From Aerococcus loyolae (GTDB taxonomy: Bacteria > Bacillota > Bacilli > Lactobacillales > Aerococcaceae), in assembly GCF_002871915.2 (NCBI RefSeq), contig NZ_CP126958.1:186001-250000 (forward strand): a DNA stretch of 64,000 nucleotides. Reading direction: 5' to 3'. This document shows positions 46,594-56,821 of the stretch, one piece after another. Every line of letters begins with the position of its first letter. Within the stretch, counting starts at the first letter, position 1. The position numbers were made by a program, and so were the translations under genes. The notes beneath the pieces were generated by a model. It saw nothing but the letters and a program-made list of their open reading frames with translations, did no database searches and was not told the origin of the DNA.

Positions 46594-47889
46594 ATGATTA
46601 ATCGCTATACCCGTCCAGAAATGGGACAATTGTGGTCGGATGAAAACAAGTACCAATCGTGGTTGGAAGTAGAAATTTTAGCTGTTGAAGCTTGGGCCGA
46701 ATTAGGAGAGATTCCCCAAGAGGATGCCCAAGCGATTCGTCAGCGGGCCAAGTTCGATGTCAACCGTATTTTAGCCATTGAAGCTGAGACCAAGCATGAT
46801 GTGGTGGCTTTTACCCGCTGTGTTTCGGAGTCATTGGGCGAGGAGAAGAAGTGGGTCCATTATGGTCTGACCTCGACCGATGTGGTGGATACGGCTTACG
46901 GCTACCAATTAAAGCAAGTGAATGACCTCCTCCGCCAAGACTTAGACGATTTCTTAGCGATTCTTAAAAAACAAGCCCTCAAATATAAAAACACCCTCTG
47001 CATGGGGCGGACTCATGGGGTTCATGCGGAGCCGACTACTTTTGGTTTAAAAGTGGCTCGTTGGTATAGTGAATTTAAGCGCCATCGTGAACGTTTTGAA
47101 CATGCGGCTAAGGGCGTTGAAGCAGGAAAAATTTCCGGTGCAGTAGGGACTTTTGCCAACGTGCCTACCCAAGTGGAGGCCTATGTTTGTGAGCATTTAG
47201 GGATTCGTGCCCAAGAGATTTCGACCCAAGTTCTCCCGCGTGACTTACATGCAGAATATATTTCAGTCTTAGCCTTAATTGCTACCGGAGTGGAAAATAT
47301 GGCGACTGAAATCCGCCACTTACAAAAGTCCGAGGTCAGGGAAGTGGAAGAATACTTTGCTGCGGGGCAAAAGGGTTCTAGCGCCATGCCCCATAAGCGT
47401 AACCCGATCGGTAGTGAGAATGTTACTGGACTAGCCCGAGTGATTCGAGGGCATGTAGTGACTGCTATGGAAGATGTCAGTCTCTGGCATGAACGGGATA
47501 TTTCCCATTCATCAGCCGAGCGGATTATTTTACCAGATACCACCATCTTAGTGGACTATATCCTTCATCGCTTCGGTAATATTCTAGCTAATCTGACGGT
47601 CTTTCCAGAAAACATGAAGCGGAATATGCAGGCTACCCATAATTTGATTTTCTCCCAACGGGTCCTATTAAAATTAATCGATGCAGGACTTTCTAGGGAG
47701 GCAGCTTATGATTTAGTCCAACCCCTCACCGCTAAATCATGGGACCAAGGCCTTGATTTTAAAGACTTAGTCGAAAATAATGCGGAAATTCGCCAGTCTC
47801 TTGACCAAGCAGCCATTGATGATGCCTTTGATCCGGCTTATCACTTGCGCCGGGTGGATGAAATTTATGCACGTTTGGGATTAGCTTAG
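46594..47889 (+). CDS. purB: adenylosuccinate lyase
   Basis: Cleaves adenylosuccinate to AMP and SAICAR to AICAR. 431 residues of the fumarase/aspartase fold: [40 protein letters not shown] (catalytic His), and the signature loop [19 protein letters not shown]. Start follows AAAAGGAGTCAAATTAG. Divergent from purA; no hairpin terminator was seen behind it. Confidence 0.96.
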   Translation: MINRYTRPEMGQLWSDENKYQSWLEVEILAVEAWAELGEIPQEDAQAIRQRAKFDVNRILAIEAETKHDVVAFTRCVSESLGEEKKWVHYGLTSTDVVDTAYGYQLKQVNDLLRQDLDDFLAILKKQALKYKNTLCMGRTHGVHAEPTTFGLKVARWYSEFKRHRERFEHAAKGVEAGKISGAVGTFANVPTQVEAYVCEHLGIRAQEISTQVLPRDLHAEYISVLALIATGVENMATEIRHLQKSEVREVEEYFAAGQKGSSAMPHKRNPIGSENVTGLARVIRGHVVTAMEDVSLWHERDISHSSAERIILPDTTILVDYILHRFGNILANLTVFPENMKRNMQATHNLIFSQRVLLKLIDAGLSREAAYDLVQPLTAKSWDQGLDFKDLVENNAEIRQSLDQAAIDDAFDPAYHLRRVDEIYARLGLA

Positions 47890-48025
47890 TTGGTTATTCT
47901 TAAATGATCGCTTTCTCCTTCTCCGCTTACCCTCTAATATGCTGTTGAAAACGTTTACTATTTATAAGCAATATGAGATGATAGGACTATATCAAATCTT
48001 AAATAGACATATTGGAGGTAGGCTT

Positions 48026-48928
48026 ATGCATATTACAAAAGATCACTATGTGTTCTCTATGGACAAAAACCATGAACCCATTGCTAAGGTAGCTAGCGGC
48101 CAACGCTTACAGGTTGATGTTTGGGATTGCTTCAAGGGCAGTGTCCAGGATGAAAAGGACTTAATTTCTGGGATTGACTTTAATGAAATTAATCCAGCCA
48201 CTGGTCCGATTTATGTGGAAGGCGCTCAACCAGGCAATGTGCTGAAAGTGACTATTCACAGCATTGATTTAGATCCCCAAGGAGCTATTATGACTTCTCC
48301 AGGGCTCAACAAATATTTCTCCAAGGAAATTACTGAAGAAGAGACCGCCATCTGTAAGGTCAGCGAAGACCAAAAGACCTTTGACTATTACGGAGCAACT
48401 TTCCCTGTTCATAAGATGATTGGTGTGATCGGGACAGCACCCAAGGACGAAGCGGTGGCTACCGGATTGCCTGACTTACATGGTGGCAATATGGATAACA
48501 ATCAAATTACCGAAGGCTCTGTGGTTTACCTGCCTGTGGAGGTCGAAGGGGCGCTTCTGGCTTTAGGTGACATGCATGCAGCCATGGGCGATGGTGAGAT
48601 TTGGGGCAGTGGTGTTGAGATCGGTGGCTCGGTTGACTTAACTGTAGAAGTTCTCGAGTCCTTCCCTTGTCCAACGCCTTTTGTGGAAACTGACCAAGCT
48701 TATTATTCTTATGGCGTTGGCGAAGACTTTGAAACGGCAGTTGTCCAAGCTAATGACCGGATGGCAGAATTTATCATGGCTCAAACCGGCTTATCCTATA
48801 ATAAAGTTGGCATGTTCATGACCTTTGCCGCTCATTTAGAATCTTGTCAGATTGTTAATCCCAATATTTCCATGCGCGTTCGGGTTGACAAGACCAGTTA
48901 TGAAAAATTAAAAGATGTTAAAGAGTAA
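48026..48928 (+). CDS. acetamidase/formamidase family protein
   Basis: A 300-residue amidase of the FmdA/AmdA family, which hydrolyses formamide or acetamide to ammonia and the acid. Seen motifs: DCFKGSV, DFNEINPATGPIYVEGAQPGNVL (quoted in part), LPDLHGGNMDNNQI, and GDMHAAMGDGEIWGSGVEIGG with metal-type His and Asp residues. ATG 48026 follows TTGGAGGTAGGCTT; the frame extends to 47939 without a ribosome site. Ammonia supply is a likely role. Confidence 0.9.
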   Translation: MHITKDHYVFSMDKNHEPIAKVASGQRLQVDVWDCFKGSVQDEKDLISGIDFNEINPATGPIYVEGAQPGNVLKVTIHSIDLDPQGAIMTSPGLNKYFSKEITEEETAICKVSEDQKTFDYYGATFPVHKMIGVIGTAPKDEAVATGLPDLHGGNMDNNQITEGSVVYLPVEVEGALLALGDMHAAMGDGEIWGSGVEIGGSVDLTVEVLESFPCPTPFVETDQAYYSYGVGEDFETAVVQANDRMAEFIMAQTGLSYNKVGMFMTFAAHLESCQIVNPNISMRVRVDKTSYEKLKDVKE

Positions 48929-48936
48929 GCCTAAGT

Positions 48937-48968
48937 AAAAAAGGAGTCGCAGTGAGCGACTCCTTTTT
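48937..48968. terminator. bidirectional terminator
   Basis: AAAAAGGAGTCGC pairs with GCGACTCCTTTTT between convergent genes. Confidence 0.92.
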
Positions 48969-48981
48969 AATTTGGCCTTCT

Positions 48982-50163
48982 TTAAGCATTTTCAAAAGTA
49001 CCGTATTTAATGATTTCTTTGTTTTTAATCATTATTTCTGACATGGCAATCACGGTATCGATTGCTAAACTTTCTTCATCTAAGAGCAGGATATCCGCAT
49101 CTCTTCCTACTTCTAACCGACCCTTGTGGTCAAGTTTTAGGATACGGGCAACGTTAGAGGTGACTGCGGGGAGGGCTTTTTCAAGGGCGATATTTTCTCT
49201 TTGAACCGCCTCTTGAATACCGATCAAGAGCGACTTAGCACTGCCCACACCAATACGGAGGAAGTTGCCCTCTTCATCGAAGCGAGGCAGACTTCCCTGT
49301 CCATCAGAACTCATGGTAATGCAGGATTCATCTAAGCCTTGGTCGAGGACCTGCTTGAGAACGGTTCTAAAAGGAATTTCCCCATCTTTTTCATAGGTCA
49401 TATCGGGGTCTTCACTACCGGTAATATCGAAAGTCCCGCCGCGTTTGGCAAAGGCAATGGCTTCGTCAACCAGTTCCTGGCTCCGACCACAGTGGGTCGG
49501 CAGGAAGGTGGTGACCGGAATATCGGTTTCATCTAAGGCCTTAAAGAGGAATTCTAAGCGCCCCTTGTTGGGGCCCACGTGGCAGTTGACCACACCGGCC
49601 TTACCCGCTAGTAAACCCCCAGTCCGGGTATCGGCTGCGGCATGGGCAAATTGTTCAAAGGTAGGCGCTCCATTGCGGTGGTCGGAAATAGCAATTTCAC
49701 CAATGCCAATCACTTTGTCAATGGCCATAATGTCTTTGATGATGGATCCGGTGAGGGTGGTTGCTGGGAGGCGGTAGTTCCCTACGTAGATATAGGTAGA
49801 GATGCCCTCTGCTTCTAAACCCCGGGCCTTAGCTAATAGGGCCATTTCATCGCGAGCGACCCCATCAGTTCCTAATAAGCCACAAGCGGTAGTTACCCCA
49901 GCTGTGGTTAGTTGGCTTAACTGGACTTCGGGTGTCCGATTTTGAAAACCATTCTCACCCCCGCCACCGAGGAGATGGAAGTGGCTATCAATGAAACCAG
50001 GGGTAGCGATTTTATCTTGACCGTCGATTACTTCAATGTCGACTGCATTACTATCAATAGTGATGTGGTCCTCAATGGCAATAATTTTGGAACTGTCCAT
50101 TAAGATATCTTTAACCCCTAATTTTTCAGGGGCGTAAACAGTGACTTGTTTGATTAATTTCAT
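48982..50163 (-). CDS. iadA: isoaspartyl dipeptidase (beta-aspartyl-peptidase)
   Basis: Zinc amidohydrolase that clears isoaspartyl dipeptides. 393 residues with GFIDSHFHLLGGGGENGFQNR (first metal site and the IadA-specific Gly run; quoted here as part), IGIGEIAISDHR, NCHVGPNKG, FLPTHCGRS and the late SSDGQGSLPRFD with the catalytic Asp. These are IadA-specific rather than generic amidohydrolase motifs. It is 14 bases behind the YfcC-type transporter gene, so the transporter probably brings in its peptide or amino-acid substrate. Confidence 0.93.
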   Translation of the reverse strand: MKLIKQVTVYAPEKLGVKDILMDSSKIIAIEDHITIDSNAVDIEVIDGQDKIATPGFIDSHFHLLGGGGENGFQNRTPEVQLSQLTTAGVTTACGLLGTDGVARDEMALLAKARGLEAEGISTYIYVGNYRLPATTLTGSIIKDIMAIDKVIGIGEIAISDHRNGAPTFEQFAHAAADTRTGGLLAGKAGVVNCHVGPNKGRLEFLFKALDETDIPVTTFLPTHCGRSQELVDEAIAFAKRGGTFDITGSEDPDMTYEKDGEIPFRTVLKQVLDQGLDESCITMSSDGQGSLPRFDEEGNFLRIGVGSAKSLLIGIQEAVQRENIALEKALPAVTSNVARILKLDHKGRLEVGRDADILLLDEESLAIDTVIAMSEIMIKNKEIIKYGTFENA

Positions 50164-50177
50164 ACTTTCCCAACTTT

Positions 50178-51896
50178 CTAACTGTAACCGATACTAATGG
50201 CAATAATAATGGCAATGCTTCCTAAAACAAAGAGGAAACCCTGCATTTTAATTTGGAACTTAGCCCAATCAGCCCAATCGATCCGAGCCACTGCCAAGCA
50301 ACCCACCAGGCTGGCAGAAACTGGGGTGAAGGCGTCCACAAAACCGGAGCCCAATTGGAAGGCCAAGACGGCAACTTGACGACTGACTCCGATAATATCC
50401 GCCAGTGGGGCCATAATCGGCATGGTGAGGGCGGCTTGACCAGAGTTGGAGGTCACCACTAGGTTGAAAAGTGATTGGAAGATGTACATGAACCAGGCAC
50501 CCAGAACGTTAGGAATACCAGAGAGAAGGTTACCGACACCATAGAGAATGGTATTTAAGGCAGAGAAGGTCCCCGCGTCTGATCCTCCTAAGACCAGTAA
50601 GATCCCCTTGGCCATCCCTACCACTACAGCGGTAGGTGCCAGATCAGAGACCCCATCTTTAAAGGCGAAGGCAATGTCGTTAACAGTCATGTCATCAATT
50701 CTAAAGATGAGGGCGGTAATTCCTGACACTAAGCCCATAACAAAGAATTGGGAAGCTAATTCAGGAATAGAAAAACCTTGGCTCATCACACCCCAAACAA
50801 TCCATACCAGGCCCAGTAACATTTCTAATAGGATAAGCTTGTGGCCCAGGGTAAATTCATGGCTGACGTCCTCTTGCTTGGCTAAATCGGTCCGGAAGTA
50901 GGCGTCTGATTCATAAGAGGCTGATAATTGTGGAGCCTTACGAATCCGCTTCGCGTAGATCATGGTAAAGCCACAGGAGAGGGTGGTAATAATTACCCAC
51001 ATGACAATCCGGAAGCCAGCCCCTGATAAGGCCGGTAGCCCCGCGATCCCTTGGGCAATAGCAATGGAGAAGGGACTCATCCAGGAACAAGCGTTACCAA
51101 TCTGTGAAGCAGCAAAGGTAACAGTCACGGCCGTGATGGAGTCATAGCCTAGGGCAATCATAAAGGGAGCAATAATCATCACAAAGGGAATGACCTGTTC
51201 AGAGGCCCCAAAGGTTGCTCCGGCAAAGGAAAAGAGGAAGAAGAGTAGGGGAATGGCTAAGTGCTCCATCCCTTTGGCGCTATTGACAAAGGCATAAATC
51301 CCGGCATCAATAGCTCCGGTCCGCATAATAATTCCAAAAGAACCCCCAACGACTAAGAGGAGGGCCACAATCCCAATGGCGGAACCATAGCGGTCGCCAG
51401 TGACAATCCCTTCAAAGATATAGTTTAACACCCCAAAGCCATAGTGGTCCTGGGTTCCCCATAGGCCAGCGGTTTTATTTAAGTTTTTACTGGTGTCGTA
51501 GATACTATCTCCATACATGGCATAGAGTTCAGATTCTTCTAAGTCGATTTCTTCTAGTTCTCCCAGGGTCAAGGGTTCTGACTTTTCTAGAAGCTTGGAT
51601 AAATCCTCCTGGTCAACTTCTAGCTCTTGCAATTTAGCGGGTTCTTGGACCAGGTCTTCCAAGTTGTCCCTTAAAACATCCTCCTTTAAGGGATGCATGT
51701 AACGGAAGGAATCTTGTTGGAGAACGGTCCGGGTTTGGGTTTCCCCGTTGGCTCCTTCATATTCCAAAACTTCGGTGGTATATTTACCAGCCGGAACGAT
51801 GAATGTTAGTAACCAGGCCACGAGAACAATACCAAAAATAATGACGTAAGTGTGTGGCGTCTGGAAACGCTGTTTTTTCTCAGCGGTTTCATTCAT
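50178..51896 (-). CDS. YfcC family transporter
   Basis: A 572-residue membrane protein of the YfcC/DcuC-like (C4-dicarboxylate or basic amino acid) superfamily. It has an N-terminal HTYVIIFGIVLVAWLLTFIVPAG segment (quoted in part), an unusual charged extracytoplasmic insert of about 100 residues (50-150), then about ten helices with ATFGASEQVIPFVMI and SQIGNACSWMSPFSIAIAQ. The ATG at 51896 follows AAGGAGTGAGAAAA. Operon with iadA, so peptide or aspartate-type uptake is inferred. Confidence 0.88.
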   Translation of the reverse strand: MNETAEKKQRFQTPHTYVIIFGIVLVAWLLTFIVPAGKYTTEVLEYEGANGETQTRTVLQQDSFRYMHPLKEDVLRDNLEDLVQEPAKLQELEVDQEDLSKLLEKSEPLTLGELEEIDLEESELYAMYGDSIYDTSKNLNKTAGLWGTQDHYGFGVLNYIFEGIVTGDRYGSAIGIVALLLVVGGSFGIIMRTGAIDAGIYAFVNSAKGMEHLAIPLLFFLFSFAGATFGASEQVIPFVMIIAPFMIALGYDSITAVTVTFAASQIGNACSWMSPFSIAIAQGIAGLPALSGAGFRIVMWVIITTLSCGFTMIYAKRIRKAPQLSASYESDAYFRTDLAKQEDVSHEFTLGHKLILLEMLLGLVWIVWGVMSQGFSIPELASQFFVMGLVSGITALIFRIDDMTVNDIAFAFKDGVSDLAPTAVVVGMAKGILLVLGGSDAGTFSALNTILYGVGNLLSGIPNVLGAWFMYIFQSLFNLVVTSNSGQAALTMPIMAPLADIIGVSRQVAVLAFQLGSGFVDAFTPVSASLVGCLAVARIDWADWAKFQIKMQGFLFVLGSIAIIIAISIGYS

Positions 51897-51938
51897 TTTT
51901 CTCACTCCTTATTTTATATTTATAAGGTTATTGTACCA

Positions 51939-51952
51939 TGATAGCGCTTTAG
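51939..51952. promoter_or_regulatory. cre-like site upstream of the YfcC-iadA operon
   Basis: TGATAGCGCTTTAG lies about 45 bases before the start codon and keeps the GCGC core and flanks of cre. Confidence 0.5.
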
Positions 51953-52065
51953 GTGATATGTCTGAAAATGAAATTCCTTTTAATTAATGAATAAGTTCAT
52001 TATGTCATTTCTTCTTGCTTGAGTCTCTTGGGATTTTTTTAGATAATAAGAACGAGGTGATGATT

Positions 52066-53472
52066 ATGGAGAACTATCGGAATTTTATCAATGGAGAATG
52101 GATAGCATCGTCAAGCCAAGAATTAATGCCAGTCATTAATCCGGCGACAGAAGAAGTCATCAATCATGTTCAAAAAAGTAATCAAGAGGATGTTGACCAA
52201 GCAGTGGCCGCGGCTAAGGCAGCTTTTCCAGCCTGGAATGCCTTAAGTGTGGACCAACGTTTAGCCTATTTGGAGAAAGTTTATGATGGTTTGAAGAAAT
52301 ATGCCGATCTCTTAGTTAAGACCACGGTATTAGAGTTAGGGGCCTCGGTCAATTTTGCTAAGGATAATCATATTCCTATGGCCATCAAAGAGATGCGTGA
52401 ATATATGGATTCGGCCAAAGATTTTGACTTTGAAGAAGAAATCGATGGAGCGCGGGTTATTAAGGAAGGTTTCGGCGTGGTAGCTTGCATCACCCCTTGG
52501 AATTACCCCCTCAATCAAATCCAGCGTAAGGTCACCCCAGCCCTCATTGCCGGAAATACAGTAGTGGTTAAACCGGCTTCCAATACGCCCTTGACCGCCT
52601 TGGTCTATGCCAAAGTTTTTGAGGAAGCTGATCTTCCTCATGGCGTCTTTAACTTAGTCACTGGTTCCGGCAGCGAAGTCGGTGACTACCTGGCGGGGCA
52701 CCCTGATGTGGCCGTGATTTCCTTTACGGGGTCTACTGAAGTCGGCCGCGGTCTCTATGAAAAGGCTGCACCTAACATTAAGAAATTAATTCTTGAATTA
52801 GGTGGCAAGTCGGTCATGCTCTACTTAGCCGGTGGGGATAAGGACTTAGCAGTTAAAAAGTCCATGGATTCGATTTTAAACAACCAGGGTCAAACCTGTT
52901 CCGCCTTTACTCGCTTATTAGTGCCTGAAGCTGAACTGGAAGAATTTAAGAAATTGATTGAATCTTATTATCAAGACCATGTCCATATTGGGATGCCTGG
53001 CGAAACAGAGACTATGGTAGGGCCGATGGTATCGGCTCAACAAAAAGAAACCGTCCTTGACTATATTCAAAAAGGAATTGACGAAGGCGCTGAGCTCTTT
53101 TTAGGTGGTCAAGATATTGATCATAGTGGTTTCTATGTCCAACCTACAGTCTTTACCCAGGTAGATAATCAAATGACCATTGCCCAAGAAGAAATTTTTG
53201 GCCCTGTCCTATGTGTATTGACCTATAAGGATGAAGAAGAGGCTCTTGCTATTGCTAATGACTCGGCTTATGGTCTATCCGGTTATGTGGTTGGGCCTAA
53301 GGAGAAAGCAGTGGCCATGGCTGAACAATTGCGGACAGGGAATGTCTTCGTTAACCATGCTTCTGGGTCTTCTAGGGCGCCATTTGGTGGTTATAAAGAA
53401 TCCGGTCTCGGTCGGGAAAAAGGTCCCTACGGAATTGCTGACTACTTAGAAATTAAGACGATCTTCGTCTAA
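52066..53472 (+). CDS. aldehyde dehydrogenase family protein
   Basis: NAD(P)-dependent oxidation of an aldehyde to its acid. 468 residues with the family layout: ITPWNYPLNQIQRKVTPAL, VVKPASNTPLTA, SFTGSTEVGRGL, catalytic Glu in LILELGGKSV, catalytic Cys in NNQGQTCSAFTR, EEIFGPVLCVL and the C-terminal GGYKESGLGREKG. Start ATG 52066 follows ACGAGGTGATGATT. Substrate unknown. The frame further upstream (52015) lacks a ribosome site. Confidence 0.92.
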   Translation: MENYRNFINGEWIASSSQELMPVINPATEEVINHVQKSNQEDVDQAVAAAKAAFPAWNALSVDQRLAYLEKVYDGLKKYADLLVKTTVLELGASVNFAKDNHIPMAIKEMREYMDSAKDFDFEEEIDGARVIKEGFGVVACITPWNYPLNQIQRKVTPALIAGNTVVVKPASNTPLTALVYAKVFEEADLPHGVFNLVTGSGSEVGDYLAGHPDVAVISFTGSTEVGRGLYEKAAPNIKKLILELGGKSVMLYLAGGDKDLAVKKSMDSILNNQGQTCSAFTRLLVPEAELEEFKKLIESYYQDHVHIGMPGETETMVGPMVSAQQKETVLDYIQKGIDEGAELFLGGQDIDHSGFYVQPTVFTQVDNQMTIAQEEIFGPVLCVLTYKDEEEALAIANDSAYGLSGYVVGPKEKAVAMAEQLRTGNVFVNHASGSSRAPFGGYKESGLGREKGPYGIADYLEIKTIFV

Positions 53473-53579
53473 GGGCTTGCTTATTTTCCCCATTAGGGCT
53501 AAAATTTAAGAAAAAATAAAAATAAAGATTGACAATAAATAAATGTCCTTTATAATAACATTAATTTATGAAATCGATG

Positions 53580-53801
53580 AAGCAAATAAGTAATTAACTC
53601 ACTCCTGCAAAGCGAGGAACGTTTGGTGTAAGGTTCCCAGGATGACTAATGAAACGTCTTGCTGAGATAGTTAGTCGAAGTTTTGAGATTAACTCGCAGA
53701 TGTCTGCGTTACCAAACAGAGTTGTCAATAGTTAGTAAGCTATTCGCAAATTAGAGTGGTACCGTGGAAGAAGTCCGCCTCTTAGGAGGTGGGCTTTTTT
53801 T
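53580..53801 (+). promoter_or_regulatory. T-box leader of the argH operon
   Basis: The distal stem I module (AGCGAGGAAC..GTTTGGTGTAAGGTTCC, 53617-53643) matches the AGAGA bulge and GGUUGGUG loop of T-boxes. The T-box sequence AGAGTGGTACCGTGG is at 53753-53767, and the terminator GTCCGCCTC/GAGGTGGGC plus T7 follows (53772-53801). The probable specifier loop holds GAAACGTC (53651-53658); CGT (Arg, 53655-53657) is a candidate specifier, which would fit the argH operon behind it, but I cannot fold it with certainty. Uncharged tRNA would raise transcription. Confidence 0.85.
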
Positions 53802-53863
53802 GTTGTTTATGAGCCATTCATTGATTGAAGTGATGTTTAGTTATTATAAAGGGAGGTATTTAT

Positions 53864-55351
53864 ATGTATCAATGCAAGAAAATGTTTAGTGCGCTGTGTT
53901 TGTTTGCTTTGACTCTTTTAATCTTACTTAGTCCAAGCAGTGTTTACGCAGAGGAAAACGAGGGTAAGCAAGTTGCCCAAGACGATCAACTACTTCAGGA
54001 AATTAAGGACCGCGGCGTACTTCGCTTTGGTACAGCGAGTGGCTATGCTCCCTTTGAGTTTACCGTCTTAGAAAATGGTCAAAACCGCCTAGTAGGGACG
54101 GACGTTTTCCTCGCCCAACAAATCGCTGATGATTTAGGGGTGAAATTAGAAGTTGTTGATATGGAATTTGGCTCTCTTATTCCAGCCATGGAAACCGGGT
54201 CTGTTGATATGATTATTTCTGGGATGTCCTATACCGAAGAGCGGGATAAGAAAGTCGATTTCTCTGATGTCTACCAGTCCGACCAGCAATATTTTGTGAT
54301 TAGAAAGCAAGACCAAGATAAAATTAAAGATGTTTCTTACTTTGATCAAGGAGGCAAGATTGGGGTTTCCGATAACACCCTCCAAGATACCTTGGTGACC
54401 GAACGGGTTACCAGTGCTGAAAAGGTAGCCATGCGGAAGTCGGCTGATGCGGTCGCTGCCTTAATGGCTAACCAGGTGGATGCCGTACTCCTCGATGAGT
54501 CGGTAGCCAAGGCCTTTGCTGCTGAACATGGGGAACTGTTAGCTATTCCTTCTGGTTTAGATGTGAGTTCTGACGGTAAGTCGGTGGCTATCCCTAATAA
54601 CCAGCCCACCTTCTTAGCAGAAATTAATAAAACGGTGAATGCCTGTGTGGAATCGGGACAAATGGATCAATGGATGGAAGAATCCTATGACTTGATCCGG
54701 CAAAGTCAAAAGTCGAACTGGTTGAGCTACTGGCCCTACTTCTATGATGGAATCAAAGTCACCCTGTTGATTTCAGTAGTGGCCGTTTTAGCTGGGATTA
54801 TTTTGGGCTTGATCATCGTCTTGATGAGAATTTCAAACTTACCTGTCCTACCTCAACTGGCCAGCGCCTATGTTGAGTTTGTCCGGGGAACCCCTTTAAT
54901 GGTCCAAGTTCTCTTTGTTTTCCTGAGTATCGGAGCCTTGTTCTCCTTATCTTCCCTACTATCAGGGATTATCGCAGTTTCCCTAAACGCTGCGGCCTAT
55001 ATTTCAGAAATATTTAGGGGCGGGATTCTTTCCGTCGACCGGGGGCAAGTAGAAGCTGCTCGTTCCTTGGGGCTCAATTACTGGACCACCATGAAGAAGG
55101 TTGTCTTCCCGCAATCCTTACGTCCTGTTTGGCCATCCTTAGTGAATGAAGCAGCCACCCTGATTAAGGATTCCTCCATTGTTTCTACTATTGGGGTAGC
55201 GGAATTAACCTTCCAAACCCGGGCGGTTACCAGCTTAACCTATCAGGGAACCATTCCTCTATTTATCTCGATGTGTTGTTACTTTGTCCTTACTTTTGTG
55301 ACTTCGATGGCTTTACGTTTATATGAGAATAAGATGCAAGCGAAAGTATAA
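53864..55351 (+). CDS. amino acid ABC transporter, fused substrate-binding and permease protein
   Basis: A 495-residue fusion. Signal peptide (residues 1-29, ending SVYAEE), periplasmic-binding-type domain of family 3 (about 45-285: LRFGTASGYAPFEF, DVFLAQQIADDLGVKLEVV, GSVDMIISGMSYTEERDKKVDFSD), then a His/Glu/Arg-type permease (290-490) with VEFVRGTPLMVQVLF and the EAA loop EAARSLGLNYWTTMKKVVFPQS. No ATPase gene is next to it. It is first in the T-box-regulated operon with argH, suggesting arginine or a precursor as substrate. Start follows AAAGGGAGGTATTTAT. Confidence 0.92.
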   Translation: MYQCKKMFSALCLFALTLLILLSPSSVYAEENEGKQVAQDDQLLQEIKDRGVLRFGTASGYAPFEFTVLENGQNRLVGTDVFLAQQIADDLGVKLEVVDMEFGSLIPAMETGSVDMIISGMSYTEERDKKVDFSDVYQSDQQYFVIRKQDQDKIKDVSYFDQGGKIGVSDNTLQDTLVTERVTSAEKVAMRKSADAVAALMANQVDAVLLDESVAKAFAAEHGELLAIPSGLDVSSDGKSVAIPNNQPTFLAEINKTVNACVESGQMDQWMEESYDLIRQSQKSNWLSYWPYFYDGIKVTLLISVVAVLAGIILGLIIVLMRISNLPVLPQLASAYVEFVRGTPLMVQVLFVFLSIGALFSLSSLLSGIIAVSLNAAAYISEIFRGGILSVDRGQVEAARSLGLNYWTTMKKVVFPQSLRPVWPSLVNEAATLIKDSSIVSTIGVAELTFQTRAVTSLTYQGTIPLFISMCCYFVLTFVTSMALRLYENKMQAKV

Positions 55352-55402
55352 AGTCGGCGAGGAACACTTGAATACAAAAAATCTAGAAAAGGTTGTGTTA
55401 AA

Positions 55403-56821
55403 ATGGCACTTTGGTCGAATACTTATCATCAAGCCATGGCTGAGTCAGCCTACCAGTTAAATCAATCCTTGGCTATTGATTTGCGGTTGCTTCCTGCAGA
55501 TCTTGAGGCTAGCCAAGCCCATGCCAAAATGTTAGGTCAACAAGGGATTATCGCTAAAGAAGAAGCGGAGGCTTTAGTAGCGAGCCTAGGGGATATGCAA
55601 AAAGAATATGCCCAGGGAAAACTCACGATTGATCCTGCTTCAGAAGATATCCATAGTTTTATTGAAAGTGAACTCACCAAACGCTTAGGTGATATCGGTA
55701 AAAAAGTCCATACTGGACGGAGCCGTAATGACCAAGTCGCCACGGCCATGAAAATCTATGCGCGCACAGCGGCTGACGAATTATTAGATCAATTGGACCA
55801 AGTGGTAGAGGCCTTTTGCCAGGAAGCAGGCCAACACCTAGAAACCATCATGCCTGGCTACACCCACTTGCAAAGAGCCCAAGCGGTTACTTATGGTCAT
55901 TACTTGATGGCCTATGTGGAAATGTTTATGCGTGACTACGAGCGTTTGATGGATGCTCAAAAACGGATTAATCATTCCATGCCTCTAGGGGCAGGCGCCT
56001 TAGCTACAACCACTTTTCCCTTGGACCGGCAATTAACCACTGAGCTATTAGCTTTTGATGCTTACGCCGGTAATAGTATCGATGCGGTTTCCGACCGGGA
56101 CTATAGTATTGAACTACTGAGTGCCTTGGCCTTGATTAGTATGCACCTGAGCCGGTATAGTGAAGAAATGATCTTATGGGCCAGCCAAGAGTTCCAATTG
56201 ATTGTAGTGGATGACCGCTTTTCTACGGGGTCATCGATTATGCCTCAGAAGAAGAACTTGGATATCCATGAATTAATGCGGGGCAAGGCTGGCCGGGTCT
56301 ATGGCGACTTGATGGCGGTCTTAACCATCATGAAGGGCATACCGCTTGCCTATGATAAGGATTTACAAGAAGAAAAGGAAAGGCTCTTCGATGCCATTGA
56401 TACAGTCCAAGCCTTACTTAACTTACTGCCAGCTATCTTGGATGCCACCCATCCTCAGGTGGAAAACATGTACCAAGCCGCGGGTAAAGGTTATTTAAAT
56501 GCCACTGACTGTGCCGACTACCTGAGCGCTAAGGGCTTACCCTTCCGTGATGCTTATCGCCAAGTTGGAGATATTTTAAAGTATTGTCATGAAACGGATA
56601 AAACTTTAGAGGAACTCTCCTTAGAGGAATACCAGTCCTTTAATGACTTATTTGAAGCTGATATCTACCAGGCCATTGACTTGAAACATGGGGTCTATGC
56701 CCGTCAGGTGGCTGGTGGACCAGCTCCAGACCAGGTCAAAGAACATATTGCTCAAGTGAAAGAACGTCTGAAAAACTATCAAAATAAGAGAAAAGAAGGG
56801 AAGAATGAAAAATGTCATTGA
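55403..56821 (+). CDS. argH: argininosuccinate lyase
   Basis: Splits argininosuccinate into arginine and fumarate. 472 residues of the fumarase/aspartase fold: SEDIHSFIESEL, KVHTGRSRNDQVATAMK, MPGYTHLQRAQAVTYGH (catalytic His) and the mobile loop GSSIMPQKKNLDIHELMRGKAGR (quoted in part). The Pro of the usual KKNPD is Leu here. No argG lies nearby, so citrulline-to-arginine synthesis would need a distant argG. It is sandwiched between two fused transporter genes; its last 10 bases overlap the next gene. Confidence 0.93.
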   Translation: MALWSNTYHQAMAESAYQLNQSLAIDLRLLPADLEASQAHAKMLGQQGIIAKEEAEALVASLGDMQKEYAQGKLTIDPASEDIHSFIESELTKRLGDIGKKVHTGRSRNDQVATAMKIYARTAADELLDQLDQVVEAFCQEAGQHLETIMPGYTHLQRAQAVTYGHYLMAYVEMFMRDYERLMDAQKRINHSMPLGAGALATTTFPLDRQLTTELLAFDAYAGNSIDAVSDRDYSIELLSALALISMHLSRYSEEMILWASQEFQLIVVDDRFSTGSSIMPQKKNLDIHELMRGKAGRVYGDLMAVLTIMKGIPLAYDKDLQEEKERLFDAIDTVQALLNLLPAILDATHPQVENMYQAAGKGYLNATDCADYLSAKGLPFRDAYRQVGDILKYCHETDKTLEELSLEEYQSFNDLFEADIYQAIDLKHGVYARQVAGGPAPDQVKEHIAQVKERLKNYQNKRKEGKNEKCH

